Of a stretch of 64,000 nucleotides of DNA, positions 8,086 through 16,719 are shown piece by piece. Under the pieces are notes generated by a model. It had not been told where the DNA came from. It saw nothing but the letters and a program-made list of their open reading frames with translations, and ran no database searches. Each line of letters starts with the position of its first letter. The first letter of the stretch is position 1. The translations under genes were made by a program, and so were the position numbers. This DNA comes from Streptomyces chartreusis (GTDB taxonomy: Bacteria; Actinomycetota; Actinomycetes; Streptomycetales; Streptomycetaceae), in NCBI RefSeq assembly GCF_008704715.1, contig NZ_CP023689.1, positions 124,001-188,000 of the forward strand, read 5' to 3'.

Positions 8086-8925
8086 ATGACGCCATTGACC
8101 TACAGCACGCTCGTGCAAGACGGCATCCAGCGGGCCGGCGACCAGCGTTTGCCCAGCGGTGACCCGCTGGTCTCCTCTCCCCTGACCAGCACCCTGATCA
8201 TGGGGGACGCCACGGCGGTCCTGGTGGACCCACCCCTGACCCAGGAGCAGACACGCAAGGTCGGGGACTGGATCGAGCATTCCGGTAAGCGGCTGGCGCA
8301 CATCTACATCACACACGGCCACGGCGACCACTGGTTCGGCACCGGCGAGCTGCTGCGGCGCTTCCCCACCGCTCAGGCCTGGGCGTCGCCCGACGCGATC
8401 GCGATGATGCACTACCAGGCCACGACCGGCCGCGCCTTGCGATGGGACAAGGACTTTCCCGGCCTCCTCGGTGACACCCCTGTCGTAGCCCGTCCCGTAC
8501 CCGAGGAGGGTCTGCTCCTGGAGGGCCACGTACTGAAACCCGTGCCCACCGACCACACCGACACCGACCACACCAGCGTGCTGCACGTTCCCGACCTGGG
8601 CCTCGTGGTGGCCGGAGACGCCGTCTACAACAACGTCCACCTCTACCTCTCGGAGGGCGCCAACGGTGGCTTCACCGCCTGGCTGCGAGCACTGGACACC
8701 GTCGAGGACCTGCGCCCGGTCGCGGTGGTCGCGGGCCATCAGGACCGCAGACGACCCGACACGCCGGACACCATCACGCAGACCCGTGCCTACCTCAACG
8801 ACGTCGAGCACCTCCTCGCCCAGCGCCCGCCTCCGACGGCCTTCTACGAGGAGATGCTCGCCCGCCATCCGGACCGACTCAACCCGTCGCCGTTGTGGTA
8901 CGGCGCGCAGACCCTTCTCGGATGA
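8086..8925 (+). CDS. Metallo-beta-lactamase-fold hydrolase
   Basis: A 279-residue MBL-fold protein with the zinc motif THGHGDH at residues 76-82, later GDAVYN and GHQDRR segments that carry the bridging Asp and last His, and an HTDTDHTSV loop. It has no signal peptide, so it should act in the cytosol. Length and motifs fit the large group of MBL-fold metallo-hydrolases (lactonase or thioesterase-like). The substrate is not readable. The ATG at 8086 has a GAGAAGG ribosome site. It converges with the lipid-transport module. Confidence 0.88.
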   Translation: MTPLTYSTLVQDGIQRAGDQRLPSGDPLVSSPLTSTLIMGDATAVLVDPPLTQEQTRKVGDWIEHSGKRLAHIYITHGHGDHWFGTGELLRRFPTAQAWASPDAIAMMHYQATTGRALRWDKDFPGLLGDTPVVARPVPEEGLLLEGHVLKPVPTDHTDTDHTSVLHVPDLGLVVAGDAVYNNVHLYLSEGANGGFTAWLRALDTVEDLRPVAVVAGHQDRRRPDTPDTITQTRAYLNDVEHLLAQRPPPTAFYEEMLARHPDRLNPSPLWYGAQTLLG

Positions 8926-9006
8926 ATCGGGACATGGCCCCAGATCGGTTGATCACCGCCGCGAACTGTCGCCCAAAAGCCCACAGCCCATCCAACTCGA
9001 CCAGCA

Positions 9007-9720
9007 TCACGCTCTCACCTTTCCCGTCAGCCGGGTCGGCCCCGCGTCCAGGCCGACGGCAAGTCCCGTGGCAGTGACATCGAGTGTGGTGGCCTTCAGT
9101 CCCAGGGGGTAGTCCACACCGTTCCGGCTTGTCAGCCTGTCCTGGATCCGGTCCACCAGCCGGGGTGGCGCAGGGCTGCCCAGTATCTCGACGTCGGCCA
9201 GGCGCAGGGCGACCCGTCCGTCCTGGAGACGGGGCTGGAGGGTGGCCTGCCCGAGCCCGCCCTGGCCGAGGTCGAGGGTCACCGTGTCGGCCTGATCGTC
9301 CAGACGTACGGCGGTGACGGGGAGCCCGCCGTCGGACGTGCCGGCCATGCGTTGCAGCGAGGCGGCGGGCACCGTGACGTCGGCGTGGGTGCGGGCGACC
9401 GTGCCGGCACGGTCGGCGGTCAGCCGTAGGTCCTCCAGACGGGCATGGACGGAGACGCCGCTGATCCGGCCGAGGGCGGCGTGATCGTTGCTGATGGTCA
9501 CGGCGTCGATGTGCCGGTCGAACAGAGCGAGCAACGCCGGACCGCCCTCGATGTCGACGGTGGTTCCCTTGCCGAGGGCTCTGTCGGCGACAGCGGTCAT
9601 ACGGCTGTGCAGCAAGGTTCGGGCAACGAGTTCCGTGGTGGTGGCGATGAGCAGGACCACCGCGAGGGCGGTGGAGGAAAGCGCAGCGGCGCGGTGCCGC
9701 CTGAACACGGAGCGGATCAT
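9007..9720 (-). CDS. LmeA-family (DUF2993) phospholipid-binding protein
   Basis: A 237-residue protein with a single N-terminal membrane anchor or uncleaved signal (about residues 10-32), followed by a DUF2993 body (LEDLRLTADRAG, DVTVPAASLQRM, VDYPLGLKATTLDVTATGLAVGL). In mycobacteria LmeA binds phospholipid in the periplasm and helps lipoarabinomannan maturation, so the expected site is outside the membrane. The start codon overlaps the stop of the MmpL-like gene by 4 bp (ATGA), so the two are translationally coupled. This points to joint handling of a lipid. Confidence 0.85.
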   Translation of the reverse strand: MIRSVFRRHRAAALSSTALAVVLLIATTTELVARTLLHSRMTAVADRALGKGTTVDIEGGPALLALFDRHIDAVTISNDHAALGRISGVSVHARLEDLRLTADRAGTVARTHADVTVPAASLQRMAGTSDGGLPVTAVRLDDQADTVTLDLGQGGLGQATLQPRLQDGRVALRLADVEILGSPAPPRLVDRIQDRLTSRNGVDYPLGLKATTLDVTATGLAVGLDAGPTRLTGKVRA

Positions 9721-11990
9721 CGGCTGTCCCCCGAAGCGGCCTGGGCAGGGAACACCGCGTCCACATCCACGTGCGGCGGCAGGGGGGCGGTCGGCGTCGG
9801 GCCTTCGGGATCCAGGTGCGGCAGGAGCCTGTCCAACCACCGAGGCAGCCACCAGTTGGCGCGGCCGAGCAGGTACATGGTGGAGGGGACCAGGATGAGT
9901 CTGACGACGGTGGCGTCGATGACGACGCTGACTCCCAGACCGAGGGCGAGCATCTTGATGACCACGTTGCTGGAGAGCAGGAACGCCAGGAAGACGCTGG
10001 TCATGATGAGAGCGGCGCAGGTGATGACACGGGCGGTGCCGGCCAGGCCGGTGGCCACGCTGAGGTGGTTGTCCTTCGTGTGGAGCCACGCCTCGCGGAT
10101 CCGTGAGAGCAGGAAGACCTCGTAGTCCATGGACAGCCCGAAGACGATCGCGAACATCATCATCGGCACGTACGACTCCACCGGTACGGGTTCGTCGACG
10201 CCGAACAGGCTGCTTCCCCAGCCCCATTGGAAGACCGCGACGACTACGCCGTACGCAGCGGCGATGGACAGCAGATTGAGCAGGGCCGCCTTGAGGGCGA
10301 CGAGGAGGCTGCGGAAGACGGTGAGCAGGAGCAGGAAGGACGCCGCGCCGACCACCGTGACGATGACCGGCAGGCGGTCCACGACCACGTCCCGGAAGGC
10401 GAGTTGGGCGGCCGTGACGCCGGTGACATAGCCCTGCGCGCCCGAGTCGGAGAGTACGTCGGGGAGCGTCTCGTTCTCCAGACGGTGCATGAGGTCCGAG
10501 GTGGCTTCCTCCTGTGGCCCGGTGTCGGGTGTCACGGTGGCGATGAGGAGGGCGCCGTCTTTGCTGGTGACGGGCGTGGTGACGTGGGCGATCCCGGGAG
10601 TCGCCGCCAGGGCGTCGTGCAGCGGTCCGGAGAGTGCGACGGGGTCGGTGTGGGTGTCGGCCAGGTTCGCCACGATCGTGAACTGACCGTTGGTGCCGGG
10701 TCCGAAGCCGTCGGCGATCAGGTCGTAGGCGCGGCGGTCGGTGTAGTCCGTGGGGTTGGCGCCGCTGTCGACGTGGCCCAGGCGCATGGCGGCGGCGGGG
10801 ATGGCGAGCACCGCCAGGACCAGGGTGCCGACGGCGAGGAAGAGCCAAGGCCGGCGGCCCACCGTGGCGGCCCAGCGGTGCCAGGTGTCGGCCGTGCCGT
10901 TGGGCTCGTCGGCCGGGGGCCGCACCCGCCAGCGGTCGATGCGGCGGCCGATGACGCCCAGGAGGGCCGGGGCCAGGGTGAGGGCGGCAGCGGCGGCGAC
11001 CAGGACGGTCAGGCCCGCGGCGACGCCGAGTGTGCCGATGAACGTCACGCCGGATGCGTACAGCCCGCCCAGGGCGAGCGCGACCGTGGCCGCCGCGACG
11101 ATCACCGCGCGGCCGCTGGTGGCCATCGCCCGCCCAGCGGCTTCGGCGGGGTCGTCGACGTCGCGCAGCAGTCGGCGGTGACGGGTGATCAGGAAGAGCG
11201 CGTAGTCGATGCCGACGCCCAGGCCCATCATCGTGGCCAGTGTCGGGGCCGCGTTGCCGAAGGTGAAGGTGGCGGCCAGGAGTCCGAGCAGCGCCATGCC
11301 CGACAGAAGTCCGACGACGGCCGTCAGCAGCGGCAGCCCGGCGGCGGCAAGGCTGCCGAACCCGGCCAGCAGCACGACGACGGCGGTGGCGAGCCCGATC
11401 ACCTCGGACAGCCGGTCCTCGGCCTTCGGGCGGGCCAACTGGCCCAGTGGGCCGCCGTATTCGACGTCCACACCGTCGGCTCGCAGGCCATGCACGGCGT
11501 CGTCGACACCGTCCAGGTAGGAGGTCTCGAAGCGGGCCGGGTTCTCGATGAAGCGGACCGTCACGATGCCGGTGGTGCCGTCGGCGGAGACCGCGCCGGG
11601 TGTGTTCAGCGGATCGGCCACCGAGACCACCTCGGGCAGCTCCTTCAGCTCGGCCACCGCGGTGCCGACGGCGTCCCGGTGCGCGTCGAGGGAACCGGTG
11701 TCCGCGTGCAGCACGATCTGGGAGGCCGTGCCGCGCACTTGGTCGGATCCGTGGGCGTCGAGCAGGTCGGCCCCGGTCTGTACGGCGGTTCCGGGAAGGG
11801 CGAAGTCGTCGTCGTAGGTGCCGCCCCAGGCTCGGTCGGCGCCGAGGGCCGTCAGCAGGACCAGCAGCCAGGCGGTGATCACCCACCATGGCCGTCGGGC
11901 GCACCAGCGGCCGAGCCGGTGCAGTCGGCCGACACCTGCGGGTGCTTCGCGGTGGTGGGGTTCCGGGGATGTTTGCGGTGCGTCGGTCAT
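9717..11990 (-). CDS. MMPL-family RND lipid/drug exporter
   Basis: A 757-residue RND-superfamily transporter of the MmpL type. One transmembrane helix opens the protein (WWVITAWLLVLLTALGADRAWG), then a periplasmic loop, then two blocks of 5-6 helices with GVGIDYALFLITRHRR and GLSMDYEVFLLSRIREAW, the twin motifs carrying the proton-relay Asp-Tyr pairs. MmpL proteins move lipids or lipid-like compounds across the inner membrane. The ATG at 11990 has AGGA 8 nt upstream; an in-frame ATG at 12047 is possible because the leader is duplicated. It is coupled downstream to the LmeA-like gene and preceded by an exported helical protein. Confidence 0.92.
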   Translation of the reverse strand: MTDAPQTSPEPHHREAPAGVGRLHRLGRWCARRPWWVITAWLLVLLTALGADRAWGGTYDDDFALPGTAVQTGADLLDAHGSDQVRGTASQIVLHADTGSLDAHRDAVGTAVAELKELPEVVSVADPLNTPGAVSADGTTGIVTVRFIENPARFETSYLDGVDDAVHGLRADGVDVEYGGPLGQLARPKAEDRLSEVIGLATAVVVLLAGFGSLAAAGLPLLTAVVGLLSGMALLGLLAATFTFGNAAPTLATMMGLGVGIDYALFLITRHRRLLRDVDDPAEAAGRAMATSGRAVIVAAATVALALGGLYASGVTFIGTLGVAAGLTVLVAAAAALTLAPALLGVIGRRIDRWRVRPPADEPNGTADTWHRWAATVGRRPWLFLAVGTLVLAVLAIPAAAMRLGHVDSGANPTDYTDRRAYDLIADGFGPGTNGQFTIVANLADTHTDPVALSGPLHDALAATPGIAHVTTPVTSKDGALLIATVTPDTGPQEEATSDLMHRLENETLPDVLSDSGAQGYVTGVTAAQLAFRDVVVDRLPVIVTVVGAASFLLLLTVFRSLLVALKAALLNLLSIAAAYGVVVAVFQWGWGSSLFGVDEPVPVESYVPMMMFAIVFGLSMDYEVFLLSRIREAWLHTKDNHLSVATGLAGTARVITCAALIMTSVFLAFLLSSNVVIKMLALGLGVSVVIDATVVRLILVPSTMYLLGRANWWLPRWLDRLLPHLDPEGPTPTAPLPPHVDVDAVFPAQAASGDSR

Positions 11991-12111
11991 GCCGTCGTTC
12001 CTGGTCGGGCCCACGTCGGACAGGGCGGTGCGGTGAGCGGGACTCATGCGAGGTCGTTCCTGGGCGGGCCCTCGTCGAGCAGGGCGAGGTCGGTGATGCG
12101 GTGAGCGGGAG
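11987..12111. repeat. Imperfect tandem duplication in mmpL leader
   Basis: Two copies (11987-12043 and 12044-12111) share TCATGCG..GTCGTTCCTG, CGTCG..CAGGGCG and GCGGTGAGCGGGA blocks, and a third copy begins at 12112. The duplication carries the ribosome site and an ATG, so each copy supplies a potential start for the MmpL-like protein. It looks like a local slippage or unequal-crossover product. Confidence 0.6.
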
Positions 12112-12127
12112 TCATGCGTGGTGGCAC

Positions 12128-12688
12128 TCAGTCCTGCCGCCAGAAGTCGGCGCGCCGCTCCGCCCAACGCTGCACCTGGCGGCCGTACTCGCCGGAGAGC
12201 GCCTTGTCGCGGATCTCCGTCCGCTGCTCGGTCCGCTCCTCCCCGCTGAGCCCCCGCAGCTCCTCGATGTCGTCCTGGAGCTGTCCGGGCAGCGCCCGGA
12301 AACGCCGCTGTGCCGCCTCGGCCCGCAGCTCCACCCGGGTGCCGTAGCGGCCGTCCAGTGCGTCCTGCCAGATCTTCGCCGCCGCCTCCTGTCGTGGCGC
12401 GGGCTCAAGGGTGCGCAGATCGGCGCGGAGTGCCTCGGGCAGGCGGCCGGGCGCTCGGAGATCCTCGGACAAGCGACCGGGCAAGGGCCGCGGATCGTCG
12501 GCGACGAGTCGGTCGCCGGCGACGAGGCCGATGGTGTCGGCGTCCGCCAGGCCGACTGCCGAGGCGGTCGGTGCCGTCGAGGGTCCGGACGACGATGTCG
12601 TCCACACGAGTCCGGTGACGGCGGCGGCCGTGACGGCCATTGCCGCGGTCACGGCCCGACCGGACACAGCTCTGCGTATGCGGTTCAC
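12128..12688 (-). CDS. Exported helical protein with repeated GxYG module
   Basis: A 186-residue protein starting at GTG 12688, chosen because GGGGAGGACC precedes it. An N-terminal hydrophobic stretch (about residues 10-32) makes it exported or anchored. The rest is charged and helical and contains two copies of one module: LPEALRADL..ALDGRYG..LRAEA (83-125) and LPGQLQDDI..ALSGEYG..RWAER (133-178). It sits between the two-component system and mmpL, in a position like CpxP/Spy-type envelope accessory proteins, but no LTxxQ motif is seen. Likely a periplasmic sensor-accessory or scaffold; function unknown. Confidence 0.7.
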   Translation of the reverse strand: MNRIRRAVSGRAVTAAMAVTAAAVTGLVWTTSSSGPSTAPTASAVGLADADTIGLVAGDRLVADDPRPLPGRLSEDLRAPGRLPEALRADLRTLEPAPRQEAAAKIWQDALDGRYGTRVELRAEAAQRRFRALPGQLQDDIEELRGLSGEERTEQRTEIRDKALSGEYGRQVQRWAERRADFWRQD

Positions 12689-12845
12689 AAGGTCCTCCCC
12701 TTGCTCGATCTCGGGCCTCAGCCTCGCCACCGCATGCGAGCCGGAGGTTCGGCGAATGTTCGGGGCGTGTAAGGGCTGGTGGTGAGGGCGCTCGCGTGGG
12801 CCGGAGCTGGCTAGCATCGGGGACTGAGCTGCGAGAAGAGGGCAC
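12689..12845. promoter_or_regulatory. Divergent promoter region between exported helical protein and response regulator
   Basis: 157 bp hold both promoters. OmpR-type regulators usually bind direct repeats here to control themselves and the divergent target operon. I could not find a clean direct repeat by eye, so the site is assigned by position only. Confidence 0.4.
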
Positions 12846-13532
12846 ATGGCGGAGAGCAAGGGGCTCGTTCTGGTCGTGGAGGACGAGCGGAACATCGCCG
12901 ACCTCCAGCGCCGGTATCTGAGTCGCGAGGGTTTCGGTGTGCATGTCGAGACCACCGGTGACGCCGCCCTGGCCGCCGTCCGCCGCATGCGCCCGGCCGC
13001 GATCGTGCTGGACATCGCGCTGCCCGGTATGGACGGCATGGAGGTCTGCCGTCGGTTGCGCGAGGAGGGCGACTGGACTCCCGTGCTGTTCGTGACCGCG
13101 CGGGACGAGGTGACCGACCGTGTTCTGGGGCTGGAGTTGGGCGGCGACGACTATCTGACGAAGCCGTTCTCGCCGCAGGAGCTGGTCGCCCGGGTCAAGA
13201 GCCTGCTGCGACGCGCCGCCGGCCCGCGGCACGACCCGGTGCGCAGGATCGGACGCCTGGCGCTCGACACCGGCCGCCGTACCCTGCACGTCGACGACCG
13301 GGAAGTGGAGCTGACGACCACGGAGTTCAACCTGCTCGCCTTCCTGATGCACCATCCCGGCCAGGTGTTCACGCGCGAGCAACTGCTCGGCCAGGTCTGG
13401 GGGTACGCCGGCTACCGCGACACGCGCGTGATGGACGTGTACGTCTCCCAGCTGCGCGCCAAGCTCGGCGACGCCAGCCCTCTGCGCACGGTCCGCGGGG
13501 TCGGTTACAGCGTCGCCGACGCCGGCCGATGA
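12846..13532 (+). CDS. OmpR-family response regulator
   Basis: A 228-residue response regulator. The receiver domain shows the acidic pair E12/D13, the phosphoacceptor D56 in VLDIALPG, T84 in the FVTARDE strand, and K106 in LTKPFSP. The C-terminal winged helix (about residues 130-225) has LTTTEFNLLAFLMHHPGQV, DVYVSQLRAKLG and RTVRGVGY, diagnostic of OmpR/PhoB. It overlaps the histidine kinase by 4 bp (ATGA). Its expected targets are the divergent helical-protein/mmpL/lmeA set and the small gene downstream of the kinase. Confidence 0.95.
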   Translation: MAESKGLVLVVEDERNIADLQRRYLSREGFGVHVETTGDAALAAVRRMRPAAIVLDIALPGMDGMEVCRRLREEGDWTPVLFVTARDEVTDRVLGLELGGDDYLTKPFSPQELVARVKSLLRRAAGPRHDPVRRIGRLALDTGRRTLHVDDREVELTTTEFNLLAFLMHHPGQVFTREQLLGQVWGYAGYRDTRVMDVYVSQLRAKLGDASPLRTVRGVGYSVADAGR

Positions 13533-14923
13533 GCACCGTGGACGGCCGTGGCTCGCTGACCAGGAGCATCGTCCTGCTCACCAGCGCCGTGGCCGCGGTC
13601 GCCGTACTGCTGACCGGACTGTTCGCCTGGCGGACGATCCGCACCAACGCGGAGGCACAGGAACGCGACCAGCTCTCCCGGCAGGCGGAAGTACTCGCCC
13701 GCACTCCTCCCCTGGCCTCCTGGATGCTCGACCGGCAGCAGCGCATCGCGGGCCCCGAAGACATCAAGCTCGCCATCGTCCGGCCCTCCGGCGAGATCGA
13801 CGGTCCGGCGGCCGTCGCCGTCGACGCCGCGAGCCGTGAAGCGCTGCTCACCGGGGACAGCGTGTCCACGACCGCTCGCCTCGACGGCGACGACGTACTG
13901 CTGGAGGGAGCGCCGACGCTTGTCGGCGGCGGACTCGTGCTCACCCAGCCGATGGGGGCTGTCGATCAGGCCACGAACCGCATGCGCGGCAGCCTCGTCC
14001 TGCCCCTGATCCTGGGCCTGACCGGCGCCGCCCTCGCCGGTGCTCTGCTGGCCCGGCGCCTGGCGCGCCCGCTCGTCACGGCCGCAAGAACCGCGCACCT
14101 GCTGTCCGAGGGCGCCCGCGGAGTGACGGTTCCCGCAGAAGGTCCTGCGGAGGTGGCGGAACTGGCCGGTGCGCTCAACACCCTCGACACAGCGCTGACC
14201 CATAGCGAGAACCGTCAACGCGACTTCCTGCTCTCCGTCTCCCACGAGATCCGCACCCCGTTGACGACGGCACGCGGATACGCCGAGGCCCTTGCGGACG
14301 AAGTGATCACCGGCGAGGAGGTGCCCGAGGCCGGCCGCATCCTGCGCACCGAGATCGAGCGCCTCGAACACTTCGTCGGCGATCTGCTCGCTCTGGCGCG
14401 ACTGGAGGCGGACGACTTCCGCCTCGACATCGTCGACGTCGACCTCGACGCTCTGGTGGCGGAGACCGCGACCGCCTGGTCGGCCCGCTGCGCCCGGCAC
14501 GAGGTCGACTTCCGCGTCGAGCGCCCGGAACGCCCTGTGCTGATCACCACCGACGGCTTTCGCGTACGTCAACTCCTCGACGGCCTCGCTGAGAACGCCT
14601 TGCGCGTCACGCCGGCCGGACAACCCGTCGTCCTCGCCCTGCGAGCAGACGGTCCCGGAGCCCTGCTGGAGGTCCGTGACGGCGGCCCCGGACTCACTGA
14701 CGACGACATCGAGGTCGCCTTCGTACGCGGCGCCCTCACGGACCGCTACCGAGGCGTCCGCCCCGTCGGCAGCGGCCTCGGGCTGGCCATCGCCCACCGC
14801 TTGGCCGGCCGGCTCGGTGGCACCATCACAGCGCGGGGAGGCGCGCCCGAGGGCGGCGCCTGGTTCACCGTCCGGCTGCCGCCGTACCCCGGCGCTCCTT
14901 ACACGCCCCTAACAGACTCCTGA
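13529..14923 (+). CDS. Sensor histidine kinase
   Basis: A 464-residue membrane kinase: TM1 about residues 12-34, an extracellular sensor of about 115 residues, TM2 about 155-175, HAMP, HisKA with the H-box SVSHEIRTPLT (phospho-accepting H239), and an HATPase domain with the N-box AENALRVTP, DGGPGLTDDD and GSGLGLAIAHRLA. It should phosphorylate D56 of the overlapping response regulator. The sensor domain has no recognisable fold by eye. Position next to lipid-export genes suggests an envelope or membrane-active-compound signal. Confidence 0.95.
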   Translation: MSTVDGRGSLTRSIVLLTSAVAAVAVLLTGLFAWRTIRTNAEAQERDQLSRQAEVLARTPPLASWMLDRQQRIAGPEDIKLAIVRPSGEIDGPAAVAVDAASREALLTGDSVSTTARLDGDDVLLEGAPTLVGGGLVLTQPMGAVDQATNRMRGSLVLPLILGLTGAALAGALLARRLARPLVTAARTAHLLSEGARGVTVPAEGPAEVAELAGALNTLDTALTHSENRQRDFLLSVSHEIRTPLTTARGYAEALADEVITGEEVPEAGRILRTEIERLEHFVGDLLALARLEADDFRLDIVDVDLDALVAETATAWSARCARHEVDFRVERPERPVLITTDGFRVRQLLDGLAENALRVTPAGQPVVLALRADGPGALLEVRDGGPGLTDDDIEVAFVRGALTDRYRGVRPVGSGLGLAIAHRLAGRLGGTITARGGAPEGGAWFTVRLPPYPGAPYTPLTDS

Positions 14924-14983
14924 CGGAGCCGTTGCCGCGCCCAGTCAAGCTCCTGCCCCAAAGCCGTGCGGAGGAGGAGCAAG

Positions 14984-15214
14984 ATGAACTGGCTGTTCGG
15001 CAAAGGGCTACGACGTCGTGTCGCCGCCGCCGAGGCACGAAGCATGCCGCAACGCCTACGCCAGGACCTCGACCAGGCCCTGGCCCTGAGGGACGACGCG
15101 GACCGGCGAGCGGCCGTCGACCGAGTCGTCCAGGAAATCACCAAAGGCACCTACGGGGCGGCCTTCCAACGGCAGGCGGAGAACGCGGCCATGCGCGGTC
15201 GTTCCTCGTCCTGA
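14984..15214 (+). CDS. Small helical protein sharing the GxYG module
   Basis: A 76-residue charged protein. The ATG at 14984 has a strong GGAGGAGGAG ribosome site. Residues 21-65 (MPQRLRQDLD..VVQEITKGTYGAAFQRQAE) match the module repeated in the exported protein at 12128-12688: same LPxxLxxDL opening, same GxYG, same QRxAE ending. It has no signal peptide, so this copy is cytoplasmic. It lies 60 bp after the histidine kinase and is probably on its transcript. Function unknown; a regulator or partner of the two-component system is the simplest idea. Confidence 0.65.
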   Translation: MNWLFGKGLRRRVAAAEARSMPQRLRQDLDQALALRDDADRRAAVDRVVQEITKGTYGAAFQRQAENAAMRGRSSS

Positions 15215-15273
15215 CATCACCCATGGCGCTGCCACCATCCACCCCATTTGCATTCGATGGCTGGGATCGGGCG

Positions 15274-15663
15274 TCACCCTTCGGTCGCAGCCTGCACGAT
15301 GGCATGCGCCAGGGCATCGAGGTTCTCTCGGTAGAAACCGAGGCGGATGTGAAACGGCTCCTGCAAGAAGGCGCCGTCGCGAACGAGGAACATGGTGGGC
15401 GCCGCAGTCAGCGCACTGTGCACCATGTGGAGTTCCTGCGTGGCGAACCGGAAATCGCGGGACTCCGTGTGCGGTCCGACCAGGCGTTCCAAGACTGCGT
15501 CGACCGCATCCCGGCGCGCACCGACCAACAGGGTCAGCGCCGTGTCATCGCAGTCCCGATGACGGAGATAGCTCAGCGCCTCGTACATCGCCGAGACTTG
15601 GGAGGGTGCAAGCCGGGCGATAAACGCATCACCGTCGCGGGTCAGCTTCAACCGCGTTCTCAA
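15274..15663 (-). CDS. Hypothetical protein with likely TTG start
   Basis: A protein of about 129 residues that I do not recognise. It begins near LRTRLKLTRDGDAFIARLAPSQVSAMYEAL and later has a TRC-free, mixed alpha/beta body; no membrane segment and no signal. I set the start at TTG 15663 because AAGGAG lies exactly 6 nt upstream, while the in-frame GTG at 15678 has no ribosome site. Codon use is typical of the region. It stands alone, convergent with the small helical gene. Confidence 0.55.
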   Translation of the reverse strand: MRTRLKLTRDGDAFIARLAPSQVSAMYEALSYLRHRDCDDTALTLLVGARRDAVDAVLERLVGPHTESRDFRFATQELHMVHSALTAAPTMFLVRDGAFLQEPFHIRLGFYRENLDALAHAIVQAATEG

Positions 15664-15834
15664 CCTTCTCTCCTTCACGGGTCAATTGCTCTTGAGACCA
15701 ACCCATGATCCGATACCCGCAGTTGGACCCAGCCTGGAACGTCGCCCTCGATGACCAAGACGAGACGACTCGCCCGCAGCCGCGTGCGGCGTCGCTCTTC
15801 CGGGAGCAGCACCGGGCGTTGAAGGCCGATGTCC

Positions 15835-16380
15835 TCAGCGGTCGATCGACGGCACCCCGTCCAGGCCCGTCTCGCGCATGATGCGGTCCACAGTCTCACG
15901 CAGGCTGCTGGTGGCATCGATGACGGTTTCGATCTCGCCCGGCAGCAGGTCCCGCTCGCGGTACCAGTCCCGCAGGTGCTGGTCGGTGACCTGGGCCAGC
16001 AGCTCCGGGTCGGGCTTCGTCAAATGCCGCGCGAGGGTTTCCTGCAGCGGGATGTCCAGGTAGTAGCAGCGAGTCGTGCCCTGGTGGTCGCGGACGAGGT
16101 CCTCGAGCATCGCGCCGTAGCGGTCGGCGTACAGGATTCCCTCGACGACCGTATGGAATCCGGCGGACAGCGCGTAGCGGGCTGTCATGTCGATCAGTCC
16201 GATGTTGGCCGCGCCGGGCCGGTCGCGCTCGCGCAGCACAACGCGGCGTAGGTTGTCCTGGCCGACCAGGGCCAGGTTGCGGCCGACCCGATCCCGCAGC
16301 CCACGCGCGATCGACGACTTGCCCGAGGCACTGTTGCCGCGCAGTACGACCAGCCGGGTCTCCGGACTTCCCGCCATCAT
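15835..16380 (-). CDS. P-loop kinase-like ATPase
   Basis: A 181-residue P-loop protein. GNSASGKSS at residues 15-23 is the Walker A loop (K21), followed by LVGQDNLRR and a VVEGILYADRYG strand, as in small-molecule kinases of the Zeta-toxin/AAA_33/chloramphenicol-phosphotransferase-like group. The C-terminal half carries a basic lid. No antitoxin is adjacent, so I prefer a metabolite or antibiotic kinase to a toxin, but this is not settled. Two adjacent ATGs (16380/16377) are possible. Confidence 0.75.
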   Translation of the reverse strand: MMAGSPETRLVVLRGNSASGKSSIARGLRDRVGRNLALVGQDNLRRVVLRERDRPGAANIGLIDMTARYALSAGFHTVVEGILYADRYGAMLEDLVRDHQGTTRCYYLDIPLQETLARHLTKPDPELLAQVTDQHLRDWYRERDLLPGEIETVIDATSSLRETVDRIMRETGLDGVPSIDR

Positions 16381-16634
16381 GCCGACACGTTAACGTCCGC
16401 GCGAGGCCGAAACCGTCCAGGACGGCACGGCGTCGCTCGCCGACGCCGTCGGCACTCTCCCGACCCCCGGCAGTTGCCGTGCTCACCTCCACGCCCCTGG
16501 GTCGAGACCGGCCAACTCGGTGGCGCGGTGGGGGCGTTCCGCAGCCCGGCAGCCGACCTCCCCAGCCCTCATCATCAAGGGCCGAAGACATAACGGACTT
16601 CATCACCCGTCAACTACCGGGCGCGTTCAATCCA

Positions 16635-16664
16635 TTGACACGTGCATTACAGAGGCTTTACGTT
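16635..16664 (+). promoter_or_regulatory. Probable sigma-HrdB-type promoter of GH81 gene
   Basis: TTGACA (16635-16640) and TACGTT (16659-16664) are separated by 18 bp, near the major-sigma consensus. The start point would be about 16671, immediately before the palindrome at 16673, so a bound repressor would block initiation. Confidence 0.55.
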
Positions 16665-16672
16665 CCGGCCAT

Positions 16673-16688
16673 CTGAGAGCGCTCTCAG
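16673..16688. promoter_or_regulatory. LacI-family operator (CebR-like) before GH81 gene
   Basis: A perfect 16-bp palindrome CTGAGAGCGCTCTCAG, centred on CG as LacI-family operators are. It differs by one pair per half from the CebR cellobiose-repressor box TGGGAGCGCTCCCA. It lies 32 bp before the start codon at the expected transcription start, so sugar-released repression of the glucanase is the simple reading. Confidence 0.75.
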
Positions 16689-16719
16689 ACTCCCCTCCAG
16701 TGAAGACTTGAGGTCCCGC

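Larger units (their letters stand above)
16381..16719. other. Intergenic region upstream of GH81 gene
   Basis: About 340 bp. The right end contains the promoter and operator listed separately. The left part shows nothing I can assign beyond the divergent promoter of the ATPase gene. Confidence 0.5.

Noticed and set aside
15675..15834. Possible small protein on the minus strand (RPVLLPEERRRTRLRASRLVLVIEG)
   Set aside because: It is coding-like in places but has no start, no ribosome site and overlaps the ATPase gene; no family recognised.
15835..16380. Zeta-toxin of a toxin-antitoxin pair
   Set aside because: The P-loop fold is compatible, but no antitoxin gene is next to it.
16642..16719. 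N-terminal extension of the GH81 protein
   Set aside because: It would place the promoter and operator inside the coding region and precede a perfect signal peptide that starts at 16720.
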